A stretch of DNA of 64,000 bases from Rhodopseudomonas boonkerdii (GCF_021184025.1 NZ_CP036537.1:4092001-4156000); one strand, 5' to 3'. Numbered from the stretch's first letter, positions 1 to 10,664 are shown. Translations and numbers: made by a program. The notes: generated by a model not told the origin, from the sequence alone.

Positions 1-337
1 CGGCGAAGGTCGGCCAATCCGATGCGCCGTCTTCCTGAATGAACTTGATCTTGCGCCCCAGCACGCCACCCATGGCATTGATCTGTTCGATCGCCAGTTT
101 CTCGGCCTGCACCGAGCCCGTTTCCGAGATCGCCATGGTGCCGGTGACCGAGTGCAGGATGCCGACCGTGACCTCGGTATCGGTCACGGCGAGGCCGGTG
201 GTATTGACGGCGGCCGTTGCAGGCGCCTGCGCAAAAGATGTGCGCGGGAGCATGGACATCGCCGGCAGCGCCGCCATGCCCATCAGCAGTTTTCGCCGCA
301 ACGGTGAGTGCAGGCCCGTTTTTTGCTCGTCTGACAT
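1..337 (-). CDS. urtA: Urea ABC transporter substrate-binding protein UrtA (5' part only)
   Basis: Partial gene: it starts at 337 and runs off the left edge, giving 112 residues. The protein begins [21 protein letters not shown] twin-arginine-like RRKLLM and a hydrophobic stretch ending near SFAQ look like an export signal. The mature part then carries [17 protein letters not shown], followed by [19 protein letters not shown] and [12 protein letters not shown]. This block is typical of UrtA-type periplasmic binding proteins of the urea/short-chain amide ABC importers. It is divergent from the permease-kinase fusion at 515, so the sensor probably controls it. The specificity (urea versus a short amide) is inferred from the family and cannot be settled from this fragment. 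Confidence 0.85.
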   Translation of the reverse strand, partial: MSDEQKTGLHSPLRRKLLMGMAALPAMSMLPRTSFAQAPATAAVNTTGLAVTDTEVTVGILHSVTGTMAISETGSVQAEKLAIEQINAMGGVLGRKIKFIQEDGASDWPTFA

Positions 338-514
338 CACTTCCCCACTGGTTTGGAACGCTTATTGGTGAGGCAAGTGTTGCTGAACTTAAGCGCTCCT
401 CGGATACGTGGGATTGCGTATACTGCACCGCAAAATGCCGACGTAGGTTTTGCCATCACGCAAATAAGCGTAGTCGCGAAATCCGCTGGATTTCGCTGGG
501 GTCAGGAGTGAGGA
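338..514. promoter_or_regulatory. Divergent control region between urtA and the sensor gene, with two inverted repeats
   Basis: This 177-bp gap must hold the promoters of both divergent genes. Two inverted repeats are visible: ATACG-N8-CGTAT at 404-421 and GCAAAA-N12-TTTTGC at 430-453. Either could be a site for the LuxR-type response regulator encoded at 3876-4796. An AGGAG at 504-508 serves the GTG start at 515. No binding motif is established for this regulator, so the assignment is inference from position and symmetry. Confidence 0.4.
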
Positions 515-3500
515 GTGGCGGGGCGGCAGCGGATCGACAGGGTTCGACGCCAGTACAATCAATGGGTCGCCAACCAGACCCTTGAGGACTATGCCCTCCG
601 CTTCACCGCGAAGAGCGCGCGGCGCTGGTCCGCCGCCCGCGTCGCCAACACCGCGCTCGGCGCCATCTCGTTTCTGGCGCTGGAAGCCATCGGCGGCACC
701 ATCACCATCAATTACGGCGTCACCAACGCGACGGCCGCGATCCTCGTGGTCAGCGTCATCATCTTCTGCTGTGGCTTGCCGATCGCCTACCACGCCGCGC
801 GCAGCGGCATCGATATCGATCTCCTCACCCGCGGCGCCGGCTTCGGCTATATCGGCTCGACCATCACGTCGCTGATCTACGCCTCGTTCACCTTCATCTT
901 CTTCGCCATCGAGGCGGTCATCCTCGCCGCGGCGCTGGAGATGTGTTTCGATATTCCACGCCCGATCGGCTATCTCATATCGGCCGTGGTCATCATTCCG
1001 CTGGTGACCCACGGCATCACGCTGATCAGCCGTTTCCAGCTTTGGACGCAGCCGGTCTGGCTGATCCTCAATCTGCTGCCGTTCATCGCCATCGCCTGGG
1101 CGAGCCGGCAGTCCTTCACCGAATGGACCGCCTATCCCGGCCTGCACGGCGATCCAAAAGGCGGGCTCGACCTTCTGTTGTTCGGCACCGCGGCTGCAGT
1201 GATCTTCTCGCTGGTCGCGCAGATCGGCGAGCAGGTCGATTTTCTTCGCTTCCTGCCGCGCGATCGCCGACAGTCGAAAGTGAACTGGTGGATCGCCCTG
1301 CTCTGCGCCGGTCCGGGCTGGATCGTCGTTGGCGCCATCAAGCTGCTGGCCGGCTCGTTCCTCGCTTATTTCGCGCTGACGCACGGCGCCACGCCGGAAC
1401 AGGCTGCCGAACCGGCGCATATGTATCTCGAAGCGTTCCGCTACGTGTTGTCGAATCCCGATCTTGCGTTGGCGCTCACCGGGACTTTCGTCGTCCTGTC
1501 CCAGCTCAAGATCAACGTGACCAATGCCTATGCGGGCTCCATCGCCTGGTCGAACTTCTTCTCGCGCCTCACCCACAGCCATCCCGGCCGCGTCGTGTGG
1601 CTGGTGTTCAACGTGCTGGTGGCCCTGCTGCTGATGGAGATCGGCGTCTACAAGGCGCTGGAGCAGACGCTGGCGCTCTATTCCAACGTCGCCATCGCCT
1701 GGGTCGGCGCGCTGGTCGCCGATCTCATCATCAACAGGCCACTCGGCCTGCGCCCGCAGCAAATGGAGTTCAAGCGGGCGCATCTCTATGACATCAATCC
1801 GGTCGGCGTCGGCGCCATGCTGACCGCCACCGTGATGTCGGTCAGCGCCTTTTATGGGCTGTTCGGCCCGACAGCCAAGGCGCTGTCGCCATTCGTGGCC
1901 CTGATCACCGCGTTGGTCACCGCTCCCGTCATCGCCTTTGCCACAGGCGGCAAATACTACATTGCCCGCAAGCCGAAGCGCGCCTGGCAAAACGTGCCGA
2001 CGATCCAGTGCTGTATCTGCGAACATACATTCGAGCACGAGGACATGGCACATTGTCCTGCCTATTCGGGCCCGATCTGCTCGCTCTGCTGCTCGCTGGA
2101 TGCGCGGTGCCACGATCTCTGCAAACCGCATGCGCGCGTCGACGCGCAGATATCCGCAGCACTCGGCAAGCTATTGCCGGCACCGATCCTGGCCCGTCTC
2201 AACTCGCAGCTCGGTCACTATCTCAGCGTGTTCGTCATGGCCGCCAGTCTCGTCGGACTGACCCTGGCGCTGATCTATCTGCAGACCTCTGCCGCCTCGC
2301 CGGCGGACAGCTCGGCGGTGTCCGAAGTGCTGTGGAAAGTGTTTTTTGCACTGGCCATCATCATCGGCGTCATCGCCTGGCTGTTCGTGCTCGCCAAGCA
2401 GAGCCGTCGCGCGGCCGAAGCTGAAACGAAGCGGCAGACAACGCTGCTGATGCAGGAAATCGATGCCCACAAGCGCACCGATGCCGAATTGCAGCGCGCC
2501 AAGGAAGTGGCGGAATCCGCCAACCTCGCCAAGAGCCGCTATGTGGTCGGCCTCAGCCACGAATTGCGCTCACCGCTCAACGCCATATCCGGCTATGCAC
2601 AATTGCTCGAACAGGACGACAGCCTGCAAACCCGTCCGCGCGAACAGGTGCGGGTGGTCAAGCGCAGCGCCGATCACCTCTCCGGCCTGATCGACGGCAT
2701 TCTCGACATTTCCAAGATCGAAGCCGGTCGCCTCTATCTGTCGCGCGACGAAGTCCGCCTCACCGATTTCCTCGATCAGCTCGTCGGCATGTTCCGGCTG
2801 CAGGCGGCTGCCAAGGGGATCGAGTTCATCTTCCGCCGTCCGCCCGTATTGCCTGCCGTCGTCTATGCCGACGAGAAGCGCCTGCGCCAGATCCTCATCA
2901 ACCTGCTCTCGAATGCCATCAAGTTCACTCAGGAAGGCAGCGTCCAGTTCGTCATCCACTATCGCAGCCCGGTCGCCGAATTCGAGATCATCGACACCGG
3001 CCCCGGCATCCGCGCCGACGATCTCGAGCGCATCTTCGCTCCCTTCGAACGCGGCGCGCTCGGCGCCGCCCAGCCGCATAGCGGTACCGGCCTCGGCCTC
3101 ACCATCTCGAAACTGCTGGCCGGCGTCATGGGCGGCGATATCCGCGTCTCCAGCGAGGTTGGCAACGGCAGCACCTTTCGCGTGAAAATGCTGCTGTCTG
3201 AAGTCAACAACCCCACCCGCACCGCGCCCATCGAGGCCCCCATCCTCGGCTATCACGGCCCGCGCAAGACCATTCTCGTCACCGACGACGATCCGAGCCA
3301 GCGCGACCTGCTGCGCCAGGTGCTCACCCCGCTCGGCTTCATCCTGCTCAGCGCGCCCGACGGTCCGGCCTGTCTCAGCCTCGCCCAGCACTGCCGTCCG
3401 GACATGTTCCTGCTCGACATCTCGATGCCCGGCATGGATGGATGGACCATCGCCGAGACGCTGCGCGCCACCGGCCATCATCAGGCGCGCATCCTGATGA

Positions 3501-3875
3501 TTTCGGCCAGCGCGCTGGAGGCTCATGGTGCACCGCTCGCGCAGCCCTTCCACGATGGCTATCTGATGAAACCGATCGAACTCCCGCGCCTTCTCGAAAC
3601 GATCGGTCAGCTCCTGAAGATCGACTGGCGCTACGACCGCGATGAAACCGCCATCGACCAGCACTGGACGCCCGACGACATGCGTCCGCCCGCGCATCAC
3701 GTCGACCAGCTCATCAGCCTTGGCGAGATGGGGCACATCCGCGCCATTCAAATGAAGCTCGACGAGATCGGTGCGGAACATCCCGAACACATGGCTTTCG
3801 TGGCGCAGATGCGCATGCTGATCGACCGTTTCGATCTCGACCAGTACATGTCCCTCCTCAAGGCACTGCTGACGC

Positions 3876-3886
<11 letters not shown>
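515..3886 (+). CDS. NCS1-type permease fused to hybrid histidine kinase/receiver (putative nitrogen-compound sensor)
   Basis: Protein of 1123 residues. Residues about 45-485 form a multi-span membrane domain of the purine-cytosine permease (NCS1/CodB) type, with LTRGAGFGYIGSTITSLIYA and VTHGITLISRFQLWTQP. A cysteine cluster follows at 499-536 (nine Cys). Two further membrane spans lie at about 570-640, then a coiled linker. The kinase H-box has His682 in GLSHELRSPLNA. The ATPase domain has N796/N800, DTGPGI and GTGLGL. A receiver domain has acidic residues at 924-926, phospho-acceptor Asp968 and Lys1019. The GTG start at 515 has AGGAG six bases upstream. The gene overlaps the downstream response regulator by 11 bp and is divergent from urtA, so it probably senses urea or a related nitrogen source at the membrane. 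Whether the permease part transports or only binds ligand is unknown. Confidence 0.85.
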
Positions 3887-4796
<910 letters not shown>

Positions 4797-4833
4797 GCCG
4801 GCGACGCTGCTCGCCGTCATCGTCGCGCGGCAA

Positions 4834-4846
4834 GTTGTCCGACAAC
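4834..4846. promoter_or_regulatory. GntR-like palindrome upstream of the sugar-type ABC operon
   Basis: The sequence GTTGTCCGACAAC is a perfect odd palindrome 120 bp before the binding-protein start. TTGTC-N-GACAA resembles operators of FCD/GntR-family repressors. No GntR gene lies in the window, so a trans-acting regulator elsewhere is assumed. Confidence 0.35.
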
Positions 4847-4965
4847 CGGCACACGCACCTTGCCACCTCCCGTGAGCGTGTTACGATTTCCCTAGGCGCA
4901 TCTCCGGTCTACGGAGAGCGACCACAAAATCGCCGCCGGTCAAGGCGGCTTGAGGGAGGATCATC

Positions 4966-6303
4966 ATGGCCAGCCAAGGCCCGTCTCGTCGTGCCCTGCT
5001 CAAGGGTGCGCTTGCCACCAGCGCATTGCCTGCACTCGGATCGCTCGGCATCTCCGCGACCCCCGCTTTCGCCGAGCCGAACTGGAAGAAATATGCGGGC
5101 ACCACCATCGAAGCCAATCTGATCAAGGGCCCGCGCGGCGAGCTGCTGCAGAAATACGCCTCGGAATTCACCGACCTCACCGGCATCAAGGTCGAATCCG
5201 AACTGATCCCCGAACAGCAGCAACGCCAGAAGGCGGTCATCGAACTCACCTCCGGCAAGCCGAATTTCGACGTCATCCATCTCAGCTATCACGTCCAGAA
5301 GCGGCAGTTCGACAAGGCCGGCTGGCTCGCCGACATCAGCGGCTTCATGAAGGACCCCACCCTTACCACCCCCGACCTGACGGTGGACGACTTCTCCCCA
5401 GGCGGCCGCACATTCGCCGAGAACGACAAGGGCGTGATGCATTCGCTGCCGTGGTCGGTGGATTACTTCATCCTCTATTACAACAAAGAGCTGTTCGCGA
5501 AGAAAAACGTCGCTGTGCCCAAGACCTTCGACGAGATGGTCGTGGCAGCCGAGAAGCTCAACGATCCCTCGGCGGGCATCTACGGTTTCACCGGGCGCGG
5601 GCTGCGCAACGCCAATATGGCGCTGTGGACCAATTTCTTCCTGAATTACGGTGGCGAATTCCTCGACGACAAGGGCAACATCCTGACCGACGGCCCCGAA
5701 GCCATCGAGGCCACCAAAGTCTATCAGCGCCTGATGAAATCGGCGCCGCCTGGTGTTGCCGGTTTCAACTGGATGGAATCCATGGCCTCGCTGACCCAGG
5801 GCCGCGCGGCCATGTGGATCGACGCCGATGGCTGGGCCCCGCCGATCGAGGACCCCAACGCGTCGCGGGTGGTCGGCAAGATCGGCTACACGCTGGTGCC
5901 GGCGGGCCCCAAGGGCCAGTACTCCTCCACCTATGGCGACGGCATCGGCATCGCCAAGACCAGCACCAAGAAGGAAGCCGCGTATCTGTACTGCCAGTGG
6001 GCGGTGTCGAAGCAGATGGGCGCACGGCTGCTGCAGAGCGGCGGCGGCGTGCCGTTCCGCAACTCGATCCTCAATGACGAGACCGTGCGTAAAGGCGTCA
6101 AGACCCAGGAATGGCTCGACGCGGTCATTGCATCCGCCAAGATCAGCAAACTCGGCCTTCCGGTCATCGTGCCGGTCGCCGAATTCCGCGATCTCGTGGG
6201 CTCCGCCCTCACCGCGACGCTGTCCGGTGCGGATCCGGCCACCGAGTTGAAGAAAGCACACGAACAGTTCCGTCCCATCCTGGAGCGTAGCGAGAAGACG
6301 TGA
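4966..6303 (+). CDS. ABC transporter solute-binding protein, family 1 (sugar type)
   Basis: Protein of 445 residues with a twin-arginine-like signal (SRRALLKGALATSALPALG) ending at AFA. It is therefore exported, possibly via Tat, to the periplasm. The mature part shows the family-1 (MalE-like) pattern: an early lobe with SEFTDLTGIKVESELIPEQQ, then DVIHLSYHV, PWSVDYFILYYNKELFAKK and a late NASRVVGKIGYTLVPAGPKG segment. The length is usual for carbohydrate or polyol binding proteins. GAGGGAGGA precedes the ATG. It heads an operon with two permease genes that overlap it and each other. The ligand cannot be deduced. Confidence 0.88.
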   Translation: MASQGPSRRALLKGALATSALPALGSLGISATPAFAEPNWKKYAGTTIEANLIKGPRGELLQKYASEFTDLTGIKVESELIPEQQQRQKAVIELTSGKPNFDVIHLSYHVQKRQFDKAGWLADISGFMKDPTLTTPDLTVDDFSPGGRTFAENDKGVMHSLPWSVDYFILYYNKELFAKKNVAVPKTFDEMVVAAEKLNDPSAGIYGFTGRGLRNANMALWTNFFLNYGGEFLDDKGNILTDGPEAIEATKVYQRLMKSAPPGVAGFNWMESMASLTQGRAAMWIDADGWAPPIEDPNASRVVGKIGYTLVPAGPKGQYSSTYGDGIGIAKTSTKKEAAYLYCQWAVSKQMGARLLQSGGGVPFRNSILNDETVRKGVKTQEWLDAVIASAKISKLGLPVIVPVAEFRDLVGSALTATLSGADPATELKKAHEQFRPILERSEKT

Positions 6304-7238
6304 GTTCACTGGCCGCAGAACAACGAACGGCGGTCGAACCAACGACCGTGAAAAAGGACGAGTGGCGGCCGATCTCCTATTGGCCGTTCGTGCTCCCCGC
6401 GATGATCGTCGTCATGGCGGTCATCGTCTTCCCGTGGGCCTATACGATCTGGATGAGTCTGCATGAATGGAAGGTCGGCCAGGCGCCGACCTTTGTCGGC
6501 TTCGCCAACTATATGCGCCTGCCCGGCGATGCCCGCTTCGTGGAATCGGTCTGGCACACGCTGGTCTATACGGTGCTGTCGGTAGTACTGCCGCTGATCC
6601 TGGGCACGCTCGCCGCAGTCGTATTCAACAACCGCTTCCCGCTGCGCGGCTTCATCCGCGGCCTGTTCATCCTGCCGATGATGGCGACGCCGGTCGCGAT
6701 CGCGCTGGTCTGGACCATGATGTTCCACCCGCAGCTCGGTGTTCTCAATTATATGCTGTCGCTGGTCGGCTTGCCGCCGTCGCTATGGGTGTTTCATCCC
6801 GGCACCGTGATCCCCTCGCTGGTGCTGGTGGAGACATGGCAGTGGACGCCGCTGGTGATGCTGATCGTGCTCGGCGGCCTCAGCGCATTGCCGAGCGAGC
6901 CCTATGAAAGCGCGCAGATCGATGGCGCGACGCCGTGGCAGACCTTTCGCCACATCTCGCTGCCGATGATCATGCCGTTCCTGTTCATCGCCGCCATGAT
7001 CCGCATGATCGACGCGGTGAAAAGCTTCGACATCATCTTCGCCATCACCCAGGGCGGGCCCGGCAACGCATCCGAGACCATCAATCTCTACCTCTACAGC
7101 GTCGCCTTCGTTTACTATGACGTCGGCTATGGGTCGGCGATCGTGGTCGTATTCTTCGCGCTGATCGTGGCGCTGGCCGGCGCGCTGCTGCATCTGCGCC
7201 AGCGGACCCACTGGAACGAGAGCGGAGGAAGCGCCTGA
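6300..7238 (+). CDS. ABC transporter permease, MalF-type
   Basis: Protein of 312 residues with about six membrane spans (the first near residues 27-50) and the cytoplasmic EAA-type loop EPYESAQIDGATPWQTFRHISLP. This loop normally contacts the ATPase. It starts with GTG in a GTGA overlap with the binding-protein stop, a sign of translational coupling. It matches the first inner-membrane subunit of family-1 sugar importers. No ATPase gene follows, so it presumably borrows an MsmK/UgpC-type ATPase from elsewhere in the genome. Confidence 0.9.
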   Translation: MSSLAAEQRTAVEPTTVKKDEWRPISYWPFVLPAMIVVMAVIVFPWAYTIWMSLHEWKVGQAPTFVGFANYMRLPGDARFVESVWHTLVYTVLSVVLPLILGTLAAVVFNNRFPLRGFIRGLFILPMMATPVAIALVWTMMFHPQLGVLNYMLSLVGLPPSLWVFHPGTVIPSLVLVETWQWTPLVMLIVLGGLSALPSEPYESAQIDGATPWQTFRHISLPMIMPFLFIAAMIRMIDAVKSFDIIFAITQGGPGNASETINLYLYSVAFVYYDVGYGSAIVVVFFALIVALAGALLHLRQRTHWNESGGSA

Positions 7239-8050
7239 TGCGGACCCTGCTCGGCAAGATCGGCCTCGCTTTCGCGGTTCTCGTGATCGTGTCGCCGGCG
7301 ATCCTGTTCTTCCTCTGGATGCTGTCGCTGTCGCTCAAATTCGAGATCGACAACGCCTCCTATCCGCCGGTCTTCATCCCCGAGCGGATCAACTGGGGCA
7401 ACTATGCCGCGGTCATCGAATCCAAGCGGTTCATGACCTATTTCTTCAACACGCTGATCGTCACCGGGACGGCCACGTTGTTCGCCCTCGTGGTCGGCGT
7501 CCCCGCCGGCTATGGCCTCGCGCGAATGCGGGCGCGAAAAGCGGCGATCCTGATCCTGATCGCGCGCATCACGCCCGGCCTGTCCTATCTGATCCCGCTG
7601 TTCCTGCTGTTCCAGTGGCTCGGCCTGCTCGGCACGCTGTGGCCGCAGATCATCATTCATCTCGTCGTCACCGTGCCCATCGTGATCTGGATCATGATCG
7701 GCTATTTCGAGACCACGCCGATGGAGCTGGAGGAGTCCGCCGTGATCGACGGCGCCAATCGCTGGCAGGTGTTCCGGCATGTGGCGCTGCCCATCGCCAA
7801 GCCCGGCATCGCCGTCGCCTTCATCCTCGCGGTGATCTTCTCCTGGAACAATTTTGTATTCGGCATCGTGCTGGCCGGCCGCGAGACGCGCACCCTGCCG
7901 GTCGCGGTCTACAACATGATCTCGTTCGACCAGCTGAGCTGGGGACCGCTCGCCGCTGCCGCGCTGATCGTGACGGCGCCGGTGCTGCTGCTCACGGTGT
8001 TCGCGCAAAGGCAGATCATCGCCGGGTTGACGGCAGGTGCGGTGAAGTAA
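7238..8050 (+). CDS. ABC transporter permease, MalG-type
   Basis: Protein of 270 residues, the usual length for the second permease of family-1 sugar importers. A membrane span lies at about residues 8-30 and the EAA loop is LEESAVIDGANRWQVFRHVALPIAKPG. Its ATG shares the A of the preceding TGA, so it is translated with the upstream permease. The operon ends here: the next gene is on the opposite strand eight bases away and no nucleotide-binding subunit is present. Confidence 0.9.
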   Translation: MRTLLGKIGLAFAVLVIVSPAILFFLWMLSLSLKFEIDNASYPPVFIPERINWGNYAAVIESKRFMTYFFNTLIVTGTATLFALVVGVPAGYGLARMRARKAAILILIARITPGLSYLIPLFLLFQWLGLLGTLWPQIIIHLVVTVPIVIWIMIGYFETTPMELEESAVIDGANRWQVFRHVALPIAKPGIAVAFILAVIFSWNNFVFGIVLAGRETRTLPVAVYNMISFDQLSWGPLAAAALIVTAPVLLLTVFAQRQIIAGLTAGAVK

Positions 8051-8057
8051 CGACGCG

Positions 8058-8570
8058 CTACCGCGCCGGTGCCGGCACCCGCCGCAGCACATCGTCGAAG
8101 CGCGCGAGGTCGAGAAAAGCGTTCACCTCGGTGGCCTTGCCGTCCTGCATGCGCATGATCCAGACATAGCGATTGGTATAGGCCTGGCCGTCACGCACCG
8201 GCGCGGTGCCTTCCCACTGCACGATCACATGGTCGCCATCGGCCCAGATGCGCTTGCTGACCGGTTTCAACGGCGCCGCCAGCCGCGCCGCGAGCGGCTG
8301 CACCGCACCGTCCATCAACGCGTTGCGGCCGCGATGCGTGACGGCATTCGGGCCGGAGCCCTCGATGGTCCAGACCACGTCGAGCGCAAGCAGATCGTTG
8401 AAGAAGGTCGTCCCGCCCGCGGCCCAGCGATCGAAGGCATCCGTCACCACGCGCTTGTTACGCGCCGCGATATCGGCATTTGCGGACGCCATCTGCGGCC
8501 AGAGCGCCGTCATCGCGATGACCGTCCATCCAACCAGCGCTGCTTGAAAACGACTGGATATCGACATCAT
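8058..8570 (-). CDS. Secreted SnoaL-like/NTF2-fold protein
   Basis: Protein of 170 residues. An N-terminal signal peptide (MMSISSRFQAALVGWTVIAM, ending near ASANA) indicates export. The rest is a SnoaL-like NTF2 fold: DAFDRWAAGGTTFFNDLLALD, then VVWTIEGSGPNAVTHRG, DHVIVQWEGTA and YVWIMRMQDGKATEVNAFLD. Such domains are small isomerases, hydrolases or binding proteins, and no catalytic function can be assigned. The start is fixed by GGAGGAGG just upstream of the ATGATG. It lies 11 bp after the aldo/keto reductase and is probably co-transcribed. Confidence 0.75.
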   Translation of the reverse strand: MMSISSRFQAALVGWTVIAMTALWPQMASANADIAARNKRVVTDAFDRWAAGGTTFFNDLLALDVVWTIEGSGPNAVTHRGRNALMDGAVQPLAARLAAPLKPVSKRIWADGDHVIVQWEGTAPVRDGQAYTNRYVWIMRMQDGKATEVNAFLDLARFDDVLRRVPAPAR

Positions 8571-8581
8571 GACCTCCTCCT

Positions 8582-9655
8582 TCATTGGCAGTGGGACGGA
8601 CGACGCGCGACCGACGCGCCGCCGAAGATGAGCTGCTGAACCATCGGCCGGCCGACGAACCGCGCCGGAAACACCGGCTCCGGAGCGCTTGCCGCATCGA
8701 GCCGCGCAAGCTGCTCGCGCGACAGCGCCACATCCAGCGCACCGAGATTGTCCTCGGCCTGCGCCAGCGTGCGTGCCCCCAGGATGGGCGACACCACGAC
8801 CGGATTGGCCAATGTCCACGCAATCGCGACCTGCGACGGCGTTGCGCCGATCTCCTCTGCGACAGCGCGCACGACTTCGGCGATCCCGATCGCGCGTTCG
8901 TTGAGATGTCCCGATGACGCGATGACGCCCTTGCGGGTCGGCGATACGCTTGCTTCGCCCGACAGATCGATATCCGCCTTGGTATATTTGCCGGCGAGCA
9001 CCCCGCCGCCGAGCGGCGACCACGGCAATACGCCAAGCCCGAGCGCTGCGGCCATCGGCATCAGTTCGTGCTCCACCGTGCGTTCGATCAGGCTGTATTC
9101 GATCTGCAAGGCGATCAGCGGCGACCAGCCGCGCAGCTCCGCAATCGCCTGCATCTGCGAAATCCGCCAGGCTGGCGTGTTGCAGATGCCGAGATACTGC
9201 ACCTTGCCGGCACGCACGAGATCGTCGAGTCCGCGCAGCACTTCATCGGGCCGCGTGGTCATGTCCCAGGCGTGAAGGTAAAGCAGATCGATGCGATCCG
9301 TATCGAGCTGCCGCAGGCTCTGCTCCACCGAACGCACCATGTTCAGCCGGTGATTGCCGCCTGAATTCGGATTGCTGGGATCGCGCGCCATGGTGAATTT
9401 GGTGGCGAGCACGATCCGCTCGCGCTTCTCCTTGATGAACTCGCCGACCAGACCCTCGGATGCGCCGTTCGTGTAGTTCACCGCCGTGTCAACGAGGTTG
9501 CCGCCGCGATCGACATAGAGATCGAAAATCCGGCGCGCTTCGCTTTCCCCGGCGCCCCAGCCCCAGTCTTCGCCGAAGGTCATCGTCCCCAGCGAGAGCG
9601 GGGACACCCGCAATCCGGATCGTCCAAGCAGGCGGTAAGTATCGAGGGAGGTCAT
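8582..9655 (-). CDS. Aldo/keto reductase
   Basis: Protein of 357 residues, a cytoplasmic NADP(H)-dependent reductase of the aldo/keto reductase superfamily with a TIM-barrel fold. The catalytic tetrad is visible as D56 and Y61 (DTAVNY), K86 (LATKF) and H128 (LYLHAWD). The C-terminal cofactor region reads SPILGARTLAQAEDNL. It resembles general-stress YghZ/Tas-type reductases and the substrate is unknown. It is transcribed away from the LysR gene at 9755, the usual arrangement for a LysR-controlled target, and runs into the SnoaL-like gene. Confidence 0.88.
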   Translation of the reverse strand: MTSLDTYRLLGRSGLRVSPLSLGTMTFGEDWGWGAGESEARRIFDLYVDRGGNLVDTAVNYTNGASEGLVGEFIKEKRERIVLATKFTMARDPSNPNSGGNHRLNMVRSVEQSLRQLDTDRIDLLYLHAWDMTTRPDEVLRGLDDLVRAGKVQYLGICNTPAWRISQMQAIAELRGWSPLIALQIEYSLIERTVEHELMPMAAALGLGVLPWSPLGGGVLAGKYTKADIDLSGEASVSPTRKGVIASSGHLNERAIGIAEVVRAVAEEIGATPSQVAIAWTLANPVVVSPILGARTLAQAEDNLGALDVALSREQLARLDAASAPEPVFPARFVGRPMVQQLIFGGASVARRPSHCQ

Positions 9656-9735
9656 CGGTCGCGGCTCCGTTTGCTGTTGCCGCCAAAGCTAGAGAGGAGC
9701 CAAATTCAGAACAATTTGCTGATTTCTGATCAAAC

Positions 9736-9754
9736 TGGTAAGTTAAACTAACCA
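9736..9754. promoter_or_regulatory. Imperfect palindrome at the LysR/aldo-keto reductase divergent promoter
   Basis: TGGTaAGTT-A-AACTaACCA is a 19-bp near-palindrome with arms matching at 8 of 9 positions. It ends directly before the LysR ATG and lies about 80 bp upstream of the reductase start. LysR regulators commonly bind such sites (T-N11-A cores) in divergent promoters. The role is inferred. Confidence 0.4.
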
Positions 9755-10651
9755 ATGAGCCTCGATCTCAATCAGGTTTCGGTCTTCCTCGCGGTCGCCG
9801 AAGCGAGGAGCTTTCGCCTCGCGGCCGAACGGCTTGGCGTGACCCGATCCGCCGTCAGCCAGGCGATCCGCAGGATGGAGGACCGCATGGGCGTCGCGCT
9901 GCTGCAACGGACGACGCGCAGCGTCAGCCTGACCGAGGCCGGGCAGAGGCTGCATGAGCGTATCGCGCCTGCCATGGCCGAAGTCCAGAACGCGCTGGAT
10001 ACAGCGCGCGATCTCCCCGCGCAGCCGACGGGACAGTTGCGGCTGGCGGTTTCGTCGATCGCGGAGCGCTTCATCTCCGGCCCGCTGCTGGCGAGTTTCA
10101 CGCTCGCTTATCCCGGCATCCAGCTTGACATCACCGTCACCGACGACGAGTTCGATATTGTCGCCGAAGGTTTCGATGCGGGGGTCAGACTCGGCGAGGT
10201 GATCGAGCAGGACATGATCGCCATACCGGTCTCGGCCGAACAGCGTCAGGTGGTGGTCGCCGCGCCGTCCTATCTCCAGCGCTTCGGCGCGCCCGCGCAT
10301 CCCTCGGAACTCACACAACATTGCTGCATCGGCTGGCGCCCTGCGCCCGATGTCGCGCCCTATCGCTGGGAGTTCGCGGAGAACGGCCGCGAATTCGACG
10401 TTGCGGTCGATCCGCGCGTGACGACCAACGATATGTGGGTCATGGTCCGCACCGCCTGCGCCGGTGGCGGACTCACTTTCGGCATGGAGGAATTATTCGA
10501 GCCTTACATTGCACGCGGCGAGCTGGTGACGCTTCTCGACGCCTGGCTGCCGCCGTTTCCCGGCTTCTTCCTGTATTTCCCCGAGCGTCGCAACATACCG
10601 CCCAAGCTGCGTGCTTTGATCGATCATGCGCGGTATCGGGCAGAGAGATGA
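9755..10651 (+). CDS. LysR-family transcriptional regulator
   Basis: Protein of 298 residues, standard for the family. The winged helix-turn-helix lies at residues 1-60 (DLNQVSVFLAVAEARSFRLA, then RLGVTRSAVSQAIRRMEDRM). The C-terminal effector domain is of the periplasmic-binding-protein type from about residue 90. It is divergent from the aldo/keto reductase gene, which it probably controls together with itself through the palindrome abutting its start codon. The inducer is unknown. Confidence 0.92.
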   Translation: MSLDLNQVSVFLAVAEARSFRLAAERLGVTRSAVSQAIRRMEDRMGVALLQRTTRSVSLTEAGQRLHERIAPAMAEVQNALDTARDLPAQPTGQLRLAVSSIAERFISGPLLASFTLAYPGIQLDITVTDDEFDIVAEGFDAGVRLGEVIEQDMIAIPVSAEQRQVVVAAPSYLQRFGAPAHPSELTQHCCIGWRPAPDVAPYRWEFAENGREFDVAVDPRVTTNDMWVMVRTACAGGGLTFGMEELFEPYIARGELVTLLDAWLPPFPGFFLYFPERRNIPPKLRALIDHARYRAER

Positions 10652-10664
10652 GGCCTCAATTCCG

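Noticed and set aside
389..2131. Long minus-strand reading frame opposite the permease-kinase gene
   Set aside because: It is the shadow of a GC-rich gene: composition is dominated by Arg, Asp, Gly and Gln with no domain, and the plus-strand frame encodes a full permease.
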